Source of the DNA: Candidatus Woesearchaeota archaeon | GTDB lineage: Archaea > Nanobdellota > Nanobdellia > Woesearchaeales > GW2011-AR9 | DNA length: 36,639 nt | Direction: 5' to 3' | Assembly: GCA_016185725.1 (NCBI GenBank) | Contig: JACPNA010000050.1 | Coordinates: 1 to 36,639 of the forward strand | Shown here: positions 23,985 to 31,973 of the stretch, piece by piece | How positions within the stretch are numbered: position 1 is the first letter of the stretch | How the letters are laid out: each line of letters starts with the position of its first letter | Program-made: the position numbers and the translations under genes | The notes under the pieces: generated by a model | The model's database searches: none | What the model was told of the DNA's origin: nothing | What the model saw: only the letters and a program-made list of their open reading frames with translations

Positions 23985-24714
23985 TGGGGCTAATCTTGGT
24001 TTTGAACAAAAGTTATGGTCTTCTGCTGATAAGCTAAGAAGCAATATGGATGCTGCTGAATATAAGCACGTTGTTTTAGGGTTGATATTCTTAAAGTATA
24101 TTTCTGATGCTTTTACTGAAGTTTATGAAAAACTGAAAAAAGAGAAAGATTCAGATCCAGAAGATGTTGATGAGTATGTTTCTCGGAGAATTTTCTTTGT
24201 TCCAAAAGTAGCAAGATGGGAAAATCTTCAAGCCAATGCCAAAAAGCCAGAGATTGGAAAATTTCTTGATGAAGCTATGGATATTATTGAAAGAGATAAT
24301 CCCTCACTCAAAGGTGTTCTTCCTAAGAATTATGCTCGTCCAGGATTGAACAAACAAAGATTAGGAGAATTAATTGATTTAATTGGCACAATTGGTTTAG
24401 GAGATAAAGAAAACAGAAGTAAAGATATTCTTGGAAGAGTCTATGAATACTTTTTAGGAGAATTTGCCTCTGCTGAAGGAAAGAAAGGCGGGCAGTTCTA
24501 TACTCCTCGTTCTATTGTAAAACTATTAACTGAGATGATTAGAAATAGTGTAACCATAGATTGGACTCAAAGAGAAAGTGTGCAAGCAGGAATGCGTTTG
24601 AAAGTCAAGAAGATTTTAAGGAGATATGGTTATCCTCCAGATAAGGAAAAGAATGCAATAGAAACAGTTTTGAAGCAAGCAGAATTAATTGCTAAAGGTT
24701 GGGTTAGTAAATAG
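23974..24714 (+). pseudogene. hsdM'-'hsdR fusion left by deletion in a type I restriction system
   Basis: 246 residues. Residues 1 to about 188 are the N-terminal part of HsdM ([65 protein letters not shown]). Just where the SAM-binding motif should follow, the protein switches at about 190-194 to the C-terminal end of HsdR ([41 protein letters not shown]). The methylase motif I, NPPF, all of HsdS and the HsdR nuclease and helicase domains are gone. The join is in frame, so a hybrid protein could be made, but without methylation or cleavage activity. A protein-binding role cannot be excluded. Flanked by inverted repeats. Confidence 0.85.
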
Positions 24715-24921
24715 GTTTTCTCGCTCCCTCGTTAGTCGTCGTTACGGAATTCCACCCGTTTAAAGTAAGTAAAAATTTGGGTGAAGCGAAGCGTAACCGT
24801 TTAGCAAATGTTAGATGAAGTATGGTATTTCATTCGTCTCGTTTTCGTTGGACTGCTAAACGAAGGCACCTATCTTTTATGATTTTCTGGAACGAAGTGA
24901 ACTTACTAGGCAGTAAGAAAA
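24715..24921 (-). repeat. Right arm of the inverted repeat around the restriction remnant
   Basis: Inverted copies of the left-arm blocks in mirrored order: GTTTTCTCGC (24715), ACGGAATTCC (24744), TTAAAGTAAGTAAAAA (24760), GGCACCTATCT (24865), TGATTTTC (24880) and GGCAGTAAGAAAA (24909). About 90 bases are inserted here between the fourth and third blocks; this insert resembles, in direct orientation, the region near 23385-23475. The remaining stretch to 25017 holds nothing I recognise. Confidence 0.7.
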
Positions 24922-25017
24922 TTTTTGCTAACTAAGGTTAACCGAGAAATTATTGGTTTTGTAAAACGATTTGGAAGTAATTTGAGAGCAATTTTAACAA
25001 AACAAAAGGAAGGATAT

Positions 25018-25179
25018 TGTCAAAGAAAACCGCCAACCACTGGTGCATGAAATGAAACATCGATTTCATTTCAGCACAGAAATGTGATATCCCTCACATT
25101 TCTGGTGATTGCCTGCGGGCTCAACACTGGTGGCTATGCCACCAGTGAAACTATACATTGGTGGAAAACTCATATTTTA
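25018..25179 (+). mobile_element. Palindromic element, copy F (162 bp, diverged)
   Basis: The ends are conserved (TGTCAAAGAAAACCG and CATATTTTA), but the interior is rebuilt from three other hairpins: TGAAATGAAA with TTTCATTTCA, AGAAATGTGA with TCACATTTCT, and CACTGGTGG with CCACCAGTG. GCCTGCGGGCTC of the long form is kept. Hairpin content is maintained while sequence changes, which suggests structure is what is selected. Confidence 0.8.
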
Positions 25180-25240
25180 ATATTATTTTTAGATAAACAT
25201 AAATATTAGGAAGTGAAAATGGAAAGATGAGGATTTTAAA

Positions 25241-26230
25241 ATGTCAAAAACAAATGATGTTGTTGGTCTAGGAAATGCCTTGATGGATTTCTTGATTGAA
25301 GTTGGCGAGGATACGCTTCTGGAGTTTAGTTTGAAGAAGGGAGAAATGCATTTAGTTGAGGAAGAGAAAGCTAAACAAATTCTTAATAAGATTGAGCAAG
25401 AAAAATTGCAAATTGAATTTGTGCCTGGCGGTTCAGCAGCGAATACGTTGAAAGGTGTAGCATTCTTAGGCGGCAAGGCTATTCTGTGTGGTAAAGTGGG
25501 TAAAGATAAGCAGGGATTAAATTATGTGCAACAAATGGAAGAGCATGGCGTCAATACCAGAATAAATAAGCATGAACATAAATTGACAGGACATGCGGTC
25601 ACATTTATAACGCCAGATGCTCAGAGAACTTTTTCAGTGCATTTAGGCGCAGCATTACATTTAGGAAAAGAGGAAGTATTGGAAGAGGATATCATTGCCA
25701 GTAAAATTTTACATCTGGAAGGGTATCAATTAGAAGGAGATACTAAAGAGATAGTGTTGCAGGCAATGGAAATAGCCTGTAAGAATAATACTTTAATTTC
25801 TTTGGATTTAGCTGATCCTGGTGTGATCAGGCGGAATAAAAAATGGTTGCACAGAATTGTGCGGGATTATGTTGATATTTTATTTGTGAATGAGAAGGAA
25901 GCTAAGGAATTTACGGATTTAGAAGAGGAGAAAGCGGCATTGGGGTTAAGTAAATTTGTGAAAATTGCGGTAGTAAAGATTGGAGAAAGAGGTTCGATTA
26001 TTTGTGGTGATGAGCAGATGCATTACATTGCGCCCTTTCCTGCTACAGTTATCGATACTACAGGAGCAGGTGATACTTATGCTGCAGGATTTCTATATGG
26101 ATACTGTTGTGGATGGTCTTTGGAGAAGTGTGGTAAGTTAGGTTCGTTATTTGCTTCTAAAGTTGTGGAACAGAAAGGAATGCGAATTAAACATTTGGAT
26201 GCAGAGGAGTTGAAGGAGAGAGTGGAATAA
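25241..26230 (+). CDS. PfkB-family carbohydrate/nucleoside kinase, probably adenosine kinase
   Basis: 329 residues. N-terminal GLGNALMDFLIEV and KGEMHLVEEE, the substrate motif GGSAANTL and the catalytic motif DTTGAGDTYAAG place it in the ribokinase/PfkB family. The start sequence and overall layout resemble the bacterial-type adenosine kinases of this family. Phosphorylation of adenosine to AMP would use the product of the SAHH gene upstream and fits the MTAP-APRT gene downstream. Sugar kinase activity cannot be ruled out from sequence alone. Flanked by copies F and C of the palindromic element. Confidence 0.88.
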   Translation: MSKTNDVVGLGNALMDFLIEVGEDTLLEFSLKKGEMHLVEEEKAKQILNKIEQEKLQIEFVPGGSAANTLKGVAFLGGKAILCGKVGKDKQGLNYVQQMEEHGVNTRINKHEHKLTGHAVTFITPDAQRTFSVHLGAALHLGKEEVLEEDIIASKILHLEGYQLEGDTKEIVLQAMEIACKNNTLISLDLADPGVIRRNKKWLHRIVRDYVDILFVNEKEAKEFTDLEEEKAALGLSKFVKIAVVKIGERGSIICGDEQMHYIAPFPATVIDTTGAGDTYAAGFLYGYCCGWSLEKCGKLGSLFASKVVEQKGMRIKHLDAEELKERVE

Positions 26231-26254
26231 GAATTAGTGGTTTGAGCAGTTATA

Positions 26255-26384
26255 TGTCAAAGAAAACCGACCACCACCAGTCAATAGATTGTGGTGGTCG
26301 GTTTTCTGACCATGCTTTTTCCACTTTAAGTGTTAGTGGATGTGTACCACTAGTGAAACACACTGGTGGAAAAAGCATATTTTA
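26255..26384 (+). mobile_element. Palindromic element, copy C (130 bp, short form)
   Basis: TGTCAAAGAAAACCG...GCATATTTTA, nearly identical to copy A. It lies between the kinase gene and the TATA box of the next gene, ending only 11 bases before it. The long first hairpin ends in CGGTTTT and could also act as a terminator for the kinase gene. Confidence 0.85.
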
Positions 26385-26394
26385 ATCTCCACAA

Positions 26395-26408
26395 TTATTA
26401 TAAATAGG
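26395..26408 (+). promoter_or_regulatory. TATA box of the MTAP-APRT gene
   Basis: TTATTATAAATAGG centred about 27 bases before the ATG at 26428, which implies a leaderless mRNA. Confidence 0.6.
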
Positions 26409-26427
26409 TTTTATTAGTTTAAGTTGT

Positions 26428-27762
26428 ATGGTAAAAATTGGTATTATTGGGGGATCAGGATTAGATAATCCTACTATTTTGCTTAATGCTAGAGAGATTA
26501 ATGTTAATACCCCTTATGGAAAGCCTTCTTCTTCATTGAAAGTAGGTAATATTAATGATGTTGATGTTGTTTTATTAGCAAGGCATGGGCGTGATCATTC
26601 GATAATGCCCAGCAATGTGAATAATCAAGCGAATATTTGGGCGTTGAAAGAGCAGGGATGCACCCATATTTTAGCATCGACGGCATGTGGTTCGCTGCGA
26701 GAGGAAATTAAGCCGGGAGATTTAGTGTTTATTGACCAATTTATTGATAGAACGACGAAACGGAAAAAAACGTTCTATGAGAAAGATCGGGTGTGTCATA
26801 TTCCCATGGCAGAACCATTCTGCGATAAATTAAGAAATGTTTTGGCTGATGCTGCTAAAGAATTAGGATTACGTTTTCATAAGGAGGGGACGATAATCAC
26901 TATTGAAGGTCCACGATTTTCTACTAAAGCAGAATCAAAATTGTTTAGAACTTGGGATGCAGATGTCATTAATATGTCAACTGTTCCAGAGGTGGTGTTG
27001 GCAAGAGAAGCAGGGATATGTTATGCTGCGGTAGCGATGGCAACGGATTATGATTGCTGGCGAGAATCTACGGAGGCAGTTACTTGGGAAGAAATAGTGA
27101 AGACATTTACAAAAAATGCAGAAAATGTAATACAATTATTTTTGAAGGCGATGATGATGATTAGACAGGAAGAATGCAAGTGCCGTGAGGATATCAAAAC
27201 GGCAGTGGTCGGCGGGCAGGAGATAGGAGCTAAAAAGGAATTTGATTTGCATTCTACAATAAGAACAGTACCCCATTGGCCAAAACAAGGAATTATGTTT
27301 AGAGATATTACTACTTTATTACAAAATCCAGAAGCGTTCAGGTATTCTATTGAGAAGTTGAAAGAACGGTATAGTGGGAAGAATATTAATAAAATTGCAG
27401 GTATTGAATCAAGAGGATTTATTTTTGGAGCGGCATTGGCATACGAGTTAGGATTGCCGTTTGTATTGATTCGCAAGAAAGGAAAATTGCCTTATGAAAC
27501 AATATCTCAAGAATATGCGTTAGAATATGGCACGGATAAAATTGAAATTCATAAAGATGCCTTGGAAAAGTGGGACACTATTTTAATTGTCGATGATTTG
27601 TTAGCGACAGGGGGAACTTGTTTAGCGGCGTGTCAATTAGTGGAAAAGTTAGGAGCGTCTGTTGAAGGAACGGCGTTTGTAGTGAATTTGCCGGAATTGA
27701 AAGGAACGGAGAGATTGAAAAATTATAAACCGTTTTTTTTAGTAGAATTTCAAGGAGGATAG
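26428..27762 (+). CDS. Fusion of methylthioadenosine phosphorylase and adenine phosphoribosyltransferase
   Basis: 444 residues in two enzyme domains. Residues 1 to about 248 are a nucleoside phosphorylase of the MTAP type: [38 protein letters not shown] and TDYDCW (206-211). The Asp pair in the last motif marks MTAP rather than purine nucleoside phosphorylase. Residues from about 272 to the end are an adenine phosphoribosyltransferase: [34 protein letters not shown], and the PRPP loop [13 protein letters not shown] (385-397). The first half releases adenine from methylthioadenosine, and the second turns adenine and PRPP into AMP, so the fusion would hand adenine directly to the next step. A Cys-containing linker (ECKC) joins the halves. 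Confidence 0.95.
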   Translation: MVKIGIIGGSGLDNPTILLNAREINVNTPYGKPSSSLKVGNINDVDVVLLARHGRDHSIMPSNVNNQANIWALKEQGCTHILASTACGSLREEIKPGDLVFIDQFIDRTTKRKKTFYEKDRVCHIPMAEPFCDKLRNVLADAAKELGLRFHKEGTIITIEGPRFSTKAESKLFRTWDADVINMSTVPEVVLAREAGICYAAVAMATDYDCWRESTEAVTWEEIVKTFTKNAENVIQLFLKAMMMIRQEECKCREDIKTAVVGGQEIGAKKEFDLHSTIRTVPHWPKQGIMFRDITTLLQNPEAFRYSIEKLKERYSGKNINKIAGIESRGFIFGAALAYELGLPFVLIRKKGKLPYETISQEYALEYGTDKIEIHKDALEKWDTILIVDDLLATGGTCLAACQLVEKLGASVEGTAFVVNLPELKGTERLKNYKPFFLVEFQGG

Positions 27763-27768
27763 AGGGAT

Positions 27769-28398
27769 ATATTTGCGCATGGAATTTGGAGCGGAATTGG
27801 CGGGAAAGCGGCACAGCTTAGAGGAAGCAAAATTAAGCTGTGGAGAACAGTATTATGGGGAATGTTCCCGGATTTATTTGCGTTTACGTTGTTGTTTGGA
27901 TGGTTAATCTTTAATGCGCTATTTGGAACTGGACAGATAGGGGATTGGGAAAAACATGAACCGGCAGTTAAGGATACTAGTTGGATTACTTTTGTAACTT
28001 CGACGTTATATGAGTTGAGTCATAGCATATCCATTTTTGCAATTGTTTGTCAAAGAAAACCGACCACTACCAGTCAATAGACTGGTGGCATGCTCACCTG
28101 CGGGCTCGGGTCGGTTTTCTGACCATGCTTTTTCCACTTTAAGTGTTAGTGGATGTGTACCACCAGTGAAACACACTGGTGGGAAAAGCATATTTTAGTT
28201 GTTTATGTTATTTTAGGAAGATTTGTTGGGGAAATGTTAGCATGGTTAGGACATATCATTATTGATATTCCGACGCATTCATACAAGTTTTATCCTACGC
28301 CATTCTTATGACCATTTTCTGATTGGAAGGTTGATGGGATTTCTTGGGGCAACAAATGGTTTATGATGGCTAATTATGGTAGATTGTTATTTTTATAG
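27769..28398 (+). pseudogene. Small polytopic membrane protein, broken by a repeat and a nonsense codon
   Basis: The frame begins FAHGIWSGIGGKAAQL, continues GMFPDLFAFTLLFGW and SHSISIFAIV, is cut by the 150-bp element at 28048-28197, and resumes VVYVILGRFVGEMLAW, GHIIIDIPTHS, FYPTPFL-stop-PFSDW, GNKWFMMANYG. Removing the element keeps the frame, giving about 159 codons. The H-x4-D and PTHS region suggests the DUF457-type membrane proteins (putative metal-dependent hydrolases). A TGA at 28309-28311 stands where Trp is expected. The codon at the likely start (27769, seven bases after the previous stop, behind AAGGAGG) is ATA, not ATG. Three lesions make it inactive. Confidence 0.8.
28048..28197 (+). 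mobile_element. Palindromic element, copy D (150 bp, long form)
   Basis: TGTCAAAGAAAACCG...GCATATTTTA inside the membrane-protein pseudogene. The codon before is GTT (28045-28047) and the codon after is GTT (28198-28200) in the same frame, so the insertion ends are defined to the base. Confidence 0.88.
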
Positions 28399-28441
28399 TA
28401 GTTATCTGGTGGAAGAGTAGAAAGAAGGAAAAGAAATGAAT

Positions 28442-29542
28442 CTATTTCTGTAATTTAGAAATGGCGTGAGTTATCTCTTCTTTAAAGGTAGAGAAGGATG
28501 ATTTTGTTTCTTCTTTAGACCATTCCTTTGTTTCTTTTTTTTCTGCTGGTTCTTTTGGTTCTGTTTTTTCTTCTTTATTTTGAGGAGAGTTTTTGTCTGT
28601 TTTCTGTTCTTTCTTTTTAGGATGATATTTTAGGTTCCATGTTTTATCTTTGATTTTTTCGGCGATGCTTTCTATTTTGTATTTTGGCTGCTGCGGTGTC
28701 CAGATTAAACTTTGCAGGGAATCATTTTGCATTCGAGGGATAATATGGAGGCTTAATTTACCCTCTTTATTATCATCAGTATATCCAGATTTGAGAATGA
28801 TATTCGTGCCGTGAAGTTGCAGTAGTTGAAATAATAAGGAAGCGATAGATGAAGCGGCATGGAATAAGTAAATAGAATCTTCAGAGGATAATTTTTCAAA
28901 GTTTTTTTCTTCTAGTTTAGAGTAGATCTCAATGTGACCGGCGGCTAATGATAATGGGGGCAGGAGGATTATGATTTTTTCGTCTTGGTATAAGATAAGA
29001 GATTCTTTTACTGGTTTTTCTAGGTAAGAAGGAAGGTATTCTGAGGTGTTAATAGTTAAAGAATTTTCCTGCTGGAATTTTTGCATTAAATATTGTATAT
29101 TTGGTGTTAAGGGTTTACGTTTATCTTCAGGCAATGGTTTTTGTTTTTTGTGGAATAGAAAATTGAAAAAACCGTCGCCTTCTTCTCGGGGTAGAAGGTG
29201 AATGGTGAGGTGCGGAGAATTTTGGCCGGCGGCACCGCCATTGGCAATGAAAATGTTGAAGGCAGTGGCAACTACTGCTGATTTTATTGATTTTACTAAC
29301 AAGGGTAAAACACCAAAGTAATGGGCTAATTCTTCTTCTGAAAGGTAGGGTAGAATAGGATAATGTTCTTTGAGAAGGTAGAGGGTGTGACCTTTAACGG
29401 CAGGATAAATGTCCAATAAAGCGAGAGTTTTAGAATCTTCGAAAATAATATTTGCTGGTGTTTGTTTAGAGATTATTTTACAGAAGATACATTGTTTCTT
29501 TTGTTCGGCTAATTGCGCTTTTAATTCTGTGGGTAGTTCCAT
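28442..29542 (-). CDS. Tandem HIT-domain protein with altered histidine triads
   Basis: 366 residues. A first HIT domain (about 15-125) has CIFCKI (Cys18, Cys21), DIYPAVKGHTLYL, and NSPHLTIHLLPR, where the triad reads His111-Leu-Thr113-Ile-His115. A second, more diverged HIT-like domain (about 165-272) ends KLSLHIIPR with Ser264 at the middle position. In canonical HIT hydrolases the middle His is the nucleophile; here it is Thr and Ser. The C-terminal 80 residues are a Lys/Glu-rich, probably coiled tail. It may bind nucleotides without classic hydrolysis. Repeat copy E lies directly upstream, where the promoter would be. Confidence 0.82.
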   Translation of the reverse strand: MELPTELKAQLAEQKKQCIFCKIISKQTPANIIFEDSKTLALLDIYPAVKGHTLYLLKEHYPILPYLSEEELAHYFGVLPLLVKSIKSAVVATAFNIFIANGGAAGQNSPHLTIHLLPREEGDGFFNFLFHKKQKPLPEDKRKPLTPNIQYLMQKFQQENSLTINTSEYLPSYLEKPVKESLILYQDEKIIILLPPLSLAAGHIEIYSKLEEKNFEKLSSEDSIYLFHAASSIASLLFQLLQLHGTNIILKSGYTDDNKEGKLSLHIIPRMQNDSLQSLIWTPQQPKYKIESIAEKIKDKTWNLKYHPKKKEQKTDKNSPQNKEEKTEPKEPAEKKETKEWSKEETKSSFSTFKEEITHAISKLQK

Positions 29543-29574
29543 AATGGCAAGGATACGAAGCAGAGGAGGGTTAA

Positions 29575-29724
29575 TGTCAAAGAAAACCGATCACCACCAG
29601 TCAATAGACTGGTGGCATGCTCGTCTGCGGGCTCGGGTCGGTTTTCTGACCATGCTTTTTCCACTTTAAGTGTTAGTGGATGTGTACCACCAGTGAAACA
29701 CACTGGTGGAAAAAGCATATTTTA
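29575..29724 (+). mobile_element. Palindromic element, copy E (150 bp, long form)
   Basis: TGTCAAAGAAAACCG...GCATATTTTA. Its right end provides the stop codon of the gene at 29722-30501, so that gene may have lost its original C terminus on insertion; its left end is 33 bases from the HIT gene start. Confidence 0.85.
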
Positions 29725-30501
29725 TAAAGTATTGCGTTGATTATTTTCCTGGAGAGATTGATAATAGTGTAGGGCATGAGTCATGCCGACAATTAAGAGA
29801 CCTTTTTGATCTATTCGGGGCAAGGGGCAATGGTAGATATTTTCCAGCTGTTGGAGCATGTAGTGTTCTCGTTCTGAGCATAACAGCTTGGCTATTTCAG
29901 GAGGGTAGTTAGAGAGGCAATCGGCGTTTAACATGCTTTTGAGATGAGATAGTTTTGTTTCAAAGTCAAGAGCAATGAGTTTTTCGAATAGTTTATGACT
30001 AGGCATATCTACTAGATGTACTTGTTTATGATATTTTTTTGCAATGTTAATAGCAAATTCAAATTCGAGCTGCGAGGTGTTGCGGGATTGTTTATCTTCT
30101 GCAAAGAGGATATTCCCTTTTTTTATAAGATGATGATTAAGATGGCAGAATAAGCTTAAGTATATTAAATTAGATAGGCCAACGTACAATGTTTTTTCTT
30201 GCGGGAAATATCCTCTTTTTGTGGGAGAATAGGATATGGGAATTGCACCTCTTCTTTCTTTTCTTAACTCGTCATATTCTAAGGAAATAAAATCTGATAC
30301 GCGAATAAGGTTTTCTAAATTTTCTCTGTCTTGATTATGCAAGGCATGATACGTTCCGATGATACGTAAAGTAGGGGTATAATCAAAAATAAGTAGTTCA
30401 TAATTTTGAATGGCGTTGTTCATGTTGAATGGCAGGATATTTAGAGGATGATTATATCTTCTATCAACAAATGCCACACCCTTTTTTAGAACTGATAGCA
30501 A
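29722..30501 (-). CDS. TraB/Tiki-superfamily-like protein
   Basis: 259 residues from a TTG at 30501, or 233 from the ATG at 30423, which has a TATA-like AGATATAATC about 29 bases upstream and is the better start. IIGTYHALHNQDRENL near the N terminus, ISLEYDELR, FEFAINIAKKYHKQVHLVDMP and the C-terminal GMTHALHYYQ follow the pattern of TraB/PrgY/GumN-like proteins (conserved G-T-x-H, an E-x-D/E motif and a late G-x-x-H), which are putative metal-dependent hydrolases. The assignment is by pattern only. The last codons run into repeat copy E, and a 40-bp hairpin (30497-30536) sits at the other end. Confidence 0.6.
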   Translation of the reverse strand: MLSVLKKGVAFVDRRYNHPLNILPFNMNNAIQNYELLIFDYTPTLRIIGTYHALHNQDRENLENLIRVSDFISLEYDELRKERRGAIPISYSPTKRGYFPQEKTLYVGLSNLIYLSLFCHLNHHLIKKGNILFAEDKQSRNTSQLEFEFAINIAKKYHKQVHLVDMPSHKLFEKLIALDFETKLSHLKSMLNADCLSNYPPEIAKLLCSEREHYMLQQLENIYHCPLPRIDQKGLLIVGMTHALHYYQSLQENNQRNTL

Positions 30502-30536
30502 ATCTCATTAATTATTGAACATTGGTGAGATTTGCT
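30497..30536 (-). repeat. 40-bp hairpin repeat, copy 1
   Basis: Perfect 11-bp arms AGCAAATCTCA and TGAGATTTGCT with an 18-base loop. Its reverse complement matches 33381-33420 at 38 of 40 positions. It lies just upstream of the TraB-like gene. Confidence 0.75.
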
Positions 30537-30610
30537 AGAATAGTAAATCGCAGAGCATAATGTTCCATTACTGTTGGGATTCACTCTAAGATTTGAGCAT
30601 CAAACAATGC

Positions 30611-31534
30611 TTATTTTTTTTTGCTTTTCTCGACGTCTTTAGTTAATTTTAATTTCTTAATCAATTCCTTGTAACGATTTCTGATGGTAACTTCTGTTAC
30701 ACCGGCAACGTCAGCGACTTCTCGTTGAGTGCGTTTTTCTCCATGGATTAAACTGGAAACGTATAAAGAGGCGGCGGCGATTCCAGTTGGACCTCGACCG
30801 GAAGTCAATTCTATGTCTCGCGCTAATTCTAAAATTTCTACGGCTTTGGACTGAGTTTCAGGAGATAATTTTAATGCGGAAGCAAAACGAGGGATATAGT
30901 CTGCAGGATTGCTGGGTTTAATGTTAATGCCTAATTCGCGGGTAACAAAGCGGTAGGTTCGACCAATTTCCTTTTTTTCGATGCCAGAAGCTTCACCCAT
31001 TTCATCGAGGGTTCGAGGGATTTCATGACGCCGACAGGCGGCGTATAAAGCACCGGCGATGACTGATTCCATGGATCTACCACGGACAAGACCTTTTTGG
31101 ACAGCTAGACGATAAATACGCGCGGCTTCTTCTTCAACAGATTTGGGTAATTTTAAGAAGGAACTTACGCGTTTGAGTTCAGCTAAGGCTACTTTTAAGT
31201 TACGCTCGATGGCGGTGCTAATCCGAATATTCCATTTACGTAAACGGAAGAATTTGTCACGCTCACGATCTGAGCCGAGTTTATAAAAATCAGAAGTTGT
31301 ACCAACTTCAGTGCCTAGACCTTGATCAAATTGGGTTTGGGAGGACGGTGCACCAGTTCGGCGCTTAGATCCGCCACCATCATCCTCAAAGTCACGCCAT
31401 TCTTGGGAAAAGTCAATCATACGATCTTCGATGACAAGACCACAATCGCGACAGATGGTTTCGCCTTTCTCTGCATCACGAAAGATGTTTTTGCTGGCGC
31501 ATTCAGGACATTCTTTGATGGATTTTCTTAACAT
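30611..31534 (-). CDS. tfb: Transcription initiation factor B
   Basis: 307 residues from the ATG at 31534. An N-terminal zinc ribbon (CPEC...CRDCG), the B-finger/linker (SQEWRDFEDDGG, RRTGAPSSQTQFDQGLGTE) and two cyclin-like repeats, the second ending in a helix-turn-helix (REVADVAGVTEVTIRNRYKEL). TFB binds the TBP-DNA complex and recruits RNA polymerase, the archaeal counterpart of TFIIB. A GTG at 31552 is possible but adds six residues not seen in the family. The TATA box (AATATATAAAA, about 31580-31590) would start the transcript near 31560. This gene is the firmest evidence that the window is archaeal. Confidence 0.96.
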   Translation of the reverse strand: MLRKSIKECPECASKNIFRDAEKGETICRDCGLVIEDRMIDFSQEWRDFEDDGGGSKRRTGAPSSQTQFDQGLGTEVGTTSDFYKLGSDRERDKFFRLRKWNIRISTAIERNLKVALAELKRVSSFLKLPKSVEEEAARIYRLAVQKGLVRGRSMESVIAGALYAACRRHEIPRTLDEMGEASGIEKKEIGRTYRFVTRELGINIKPSNPADYIPRFASALKLSPETQSKAVEILELARDIELTSGRGPTGIAAASLYVSSLIHGEKRTQREVADVAGVTEVTIRNRYKELIKKLKLTKDVEKSKKK

Positions 31535-31673
31535 GGTATATACCGTAAACACTTATCGCAATCTTAATTATAACGTTAGTTTTATATATTGTTTGAGATA
31601 ATGGTTTATAAATGTTTTGGTTGGTTTTGCGATTAGCGAAAAGTTTAAATAGGTTAAAACTTTGCTTGGAGTT

Positions 31674-31973
31674 ATGGAAAAAAGAGGGCAGTTAGGAATT
31701 ATAGAAGCTAAGTTTTTCTTAATAGGTTTTTTTTTGGGATTAGTTATAGGTTCAGCTTTACTTAAATTGGGAGTTAAAAAAATGCTGCCTTGGAATTTAA
31801 GTGTACCGTTTGTTTGCGGAGTATTTATGCCTAGCGATAAAAAAGGACAATTGATACAGTTAGAATGGCATTTCTTATGGATTGGAGCAGTGGTAGGAAT
31901 AATTGTGAGTTGGATTTTAGTGGTGTTAAGCAGAACTAAGGTTATTCCTGTAGATTTGACGTTTTTGTGTTAA
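31674..31973 (+). CDS. Two-helix membrane protein made of a duplicated unit
   Basis: 99 residues from the ATG at 31674, about 26 bases after a TATA box (GTTTAAATAGG, 31643-31653). The first half (KRGQLGIIEAKFFLIG..., ending VKKMLPWNLSVPFVC) and the second (KKGQLIQLEWHFLWIG..., ending RTKVIPVDLTFLC) align in K-[RK]-G-Q-L, a membrane helix with I-G and small residues, a basic turn, a Pro and a terminal Cys. So the protein is a tandem duplication of one helix unit. KRGQLG resembles class III-type signal starts. Function unknown. Confidence 0.7.
   Translation: MEKRGQLGIIEAKFFLIGFFLGLVIGSALLKLGVKKMLPWNLSVPFVCGVFMPSDKKGQLIQLEWHFLWIGAVVGIIVSWILVVLSRTKVIPVDLTFLC

Noticed and set aside
23160-24824. 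Integron-like attC core sites (GTTAGGC near 23409, GTTAGAT near 24810, GTTAAAT near 23166)
   Set aside because: Seven-base matches are expected by chance, and I could not pair any with an inverse core RYYYAAC in a foldable site. No integrase is present in the window.
28309-28311. Genome-wide reading of TGA as tryptophan
   Set aside because: Several intact genes in the window end at TGA (protease, AAA ATPase, 33627 gene) and the affected gene has two other lesions, so a nonsense mutation is simpler.
19116-29718. Recurring minus-strand frames beginning MLFPPVC...KVEKAWSENRP near 5.9, 19.3, 28.2 and 29.7 kb
   Set aside because: They lie wholly within copies of the palindromic element and exist only because the repeat happens to be open in that frame. 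The diverged copy F does not preserve it.
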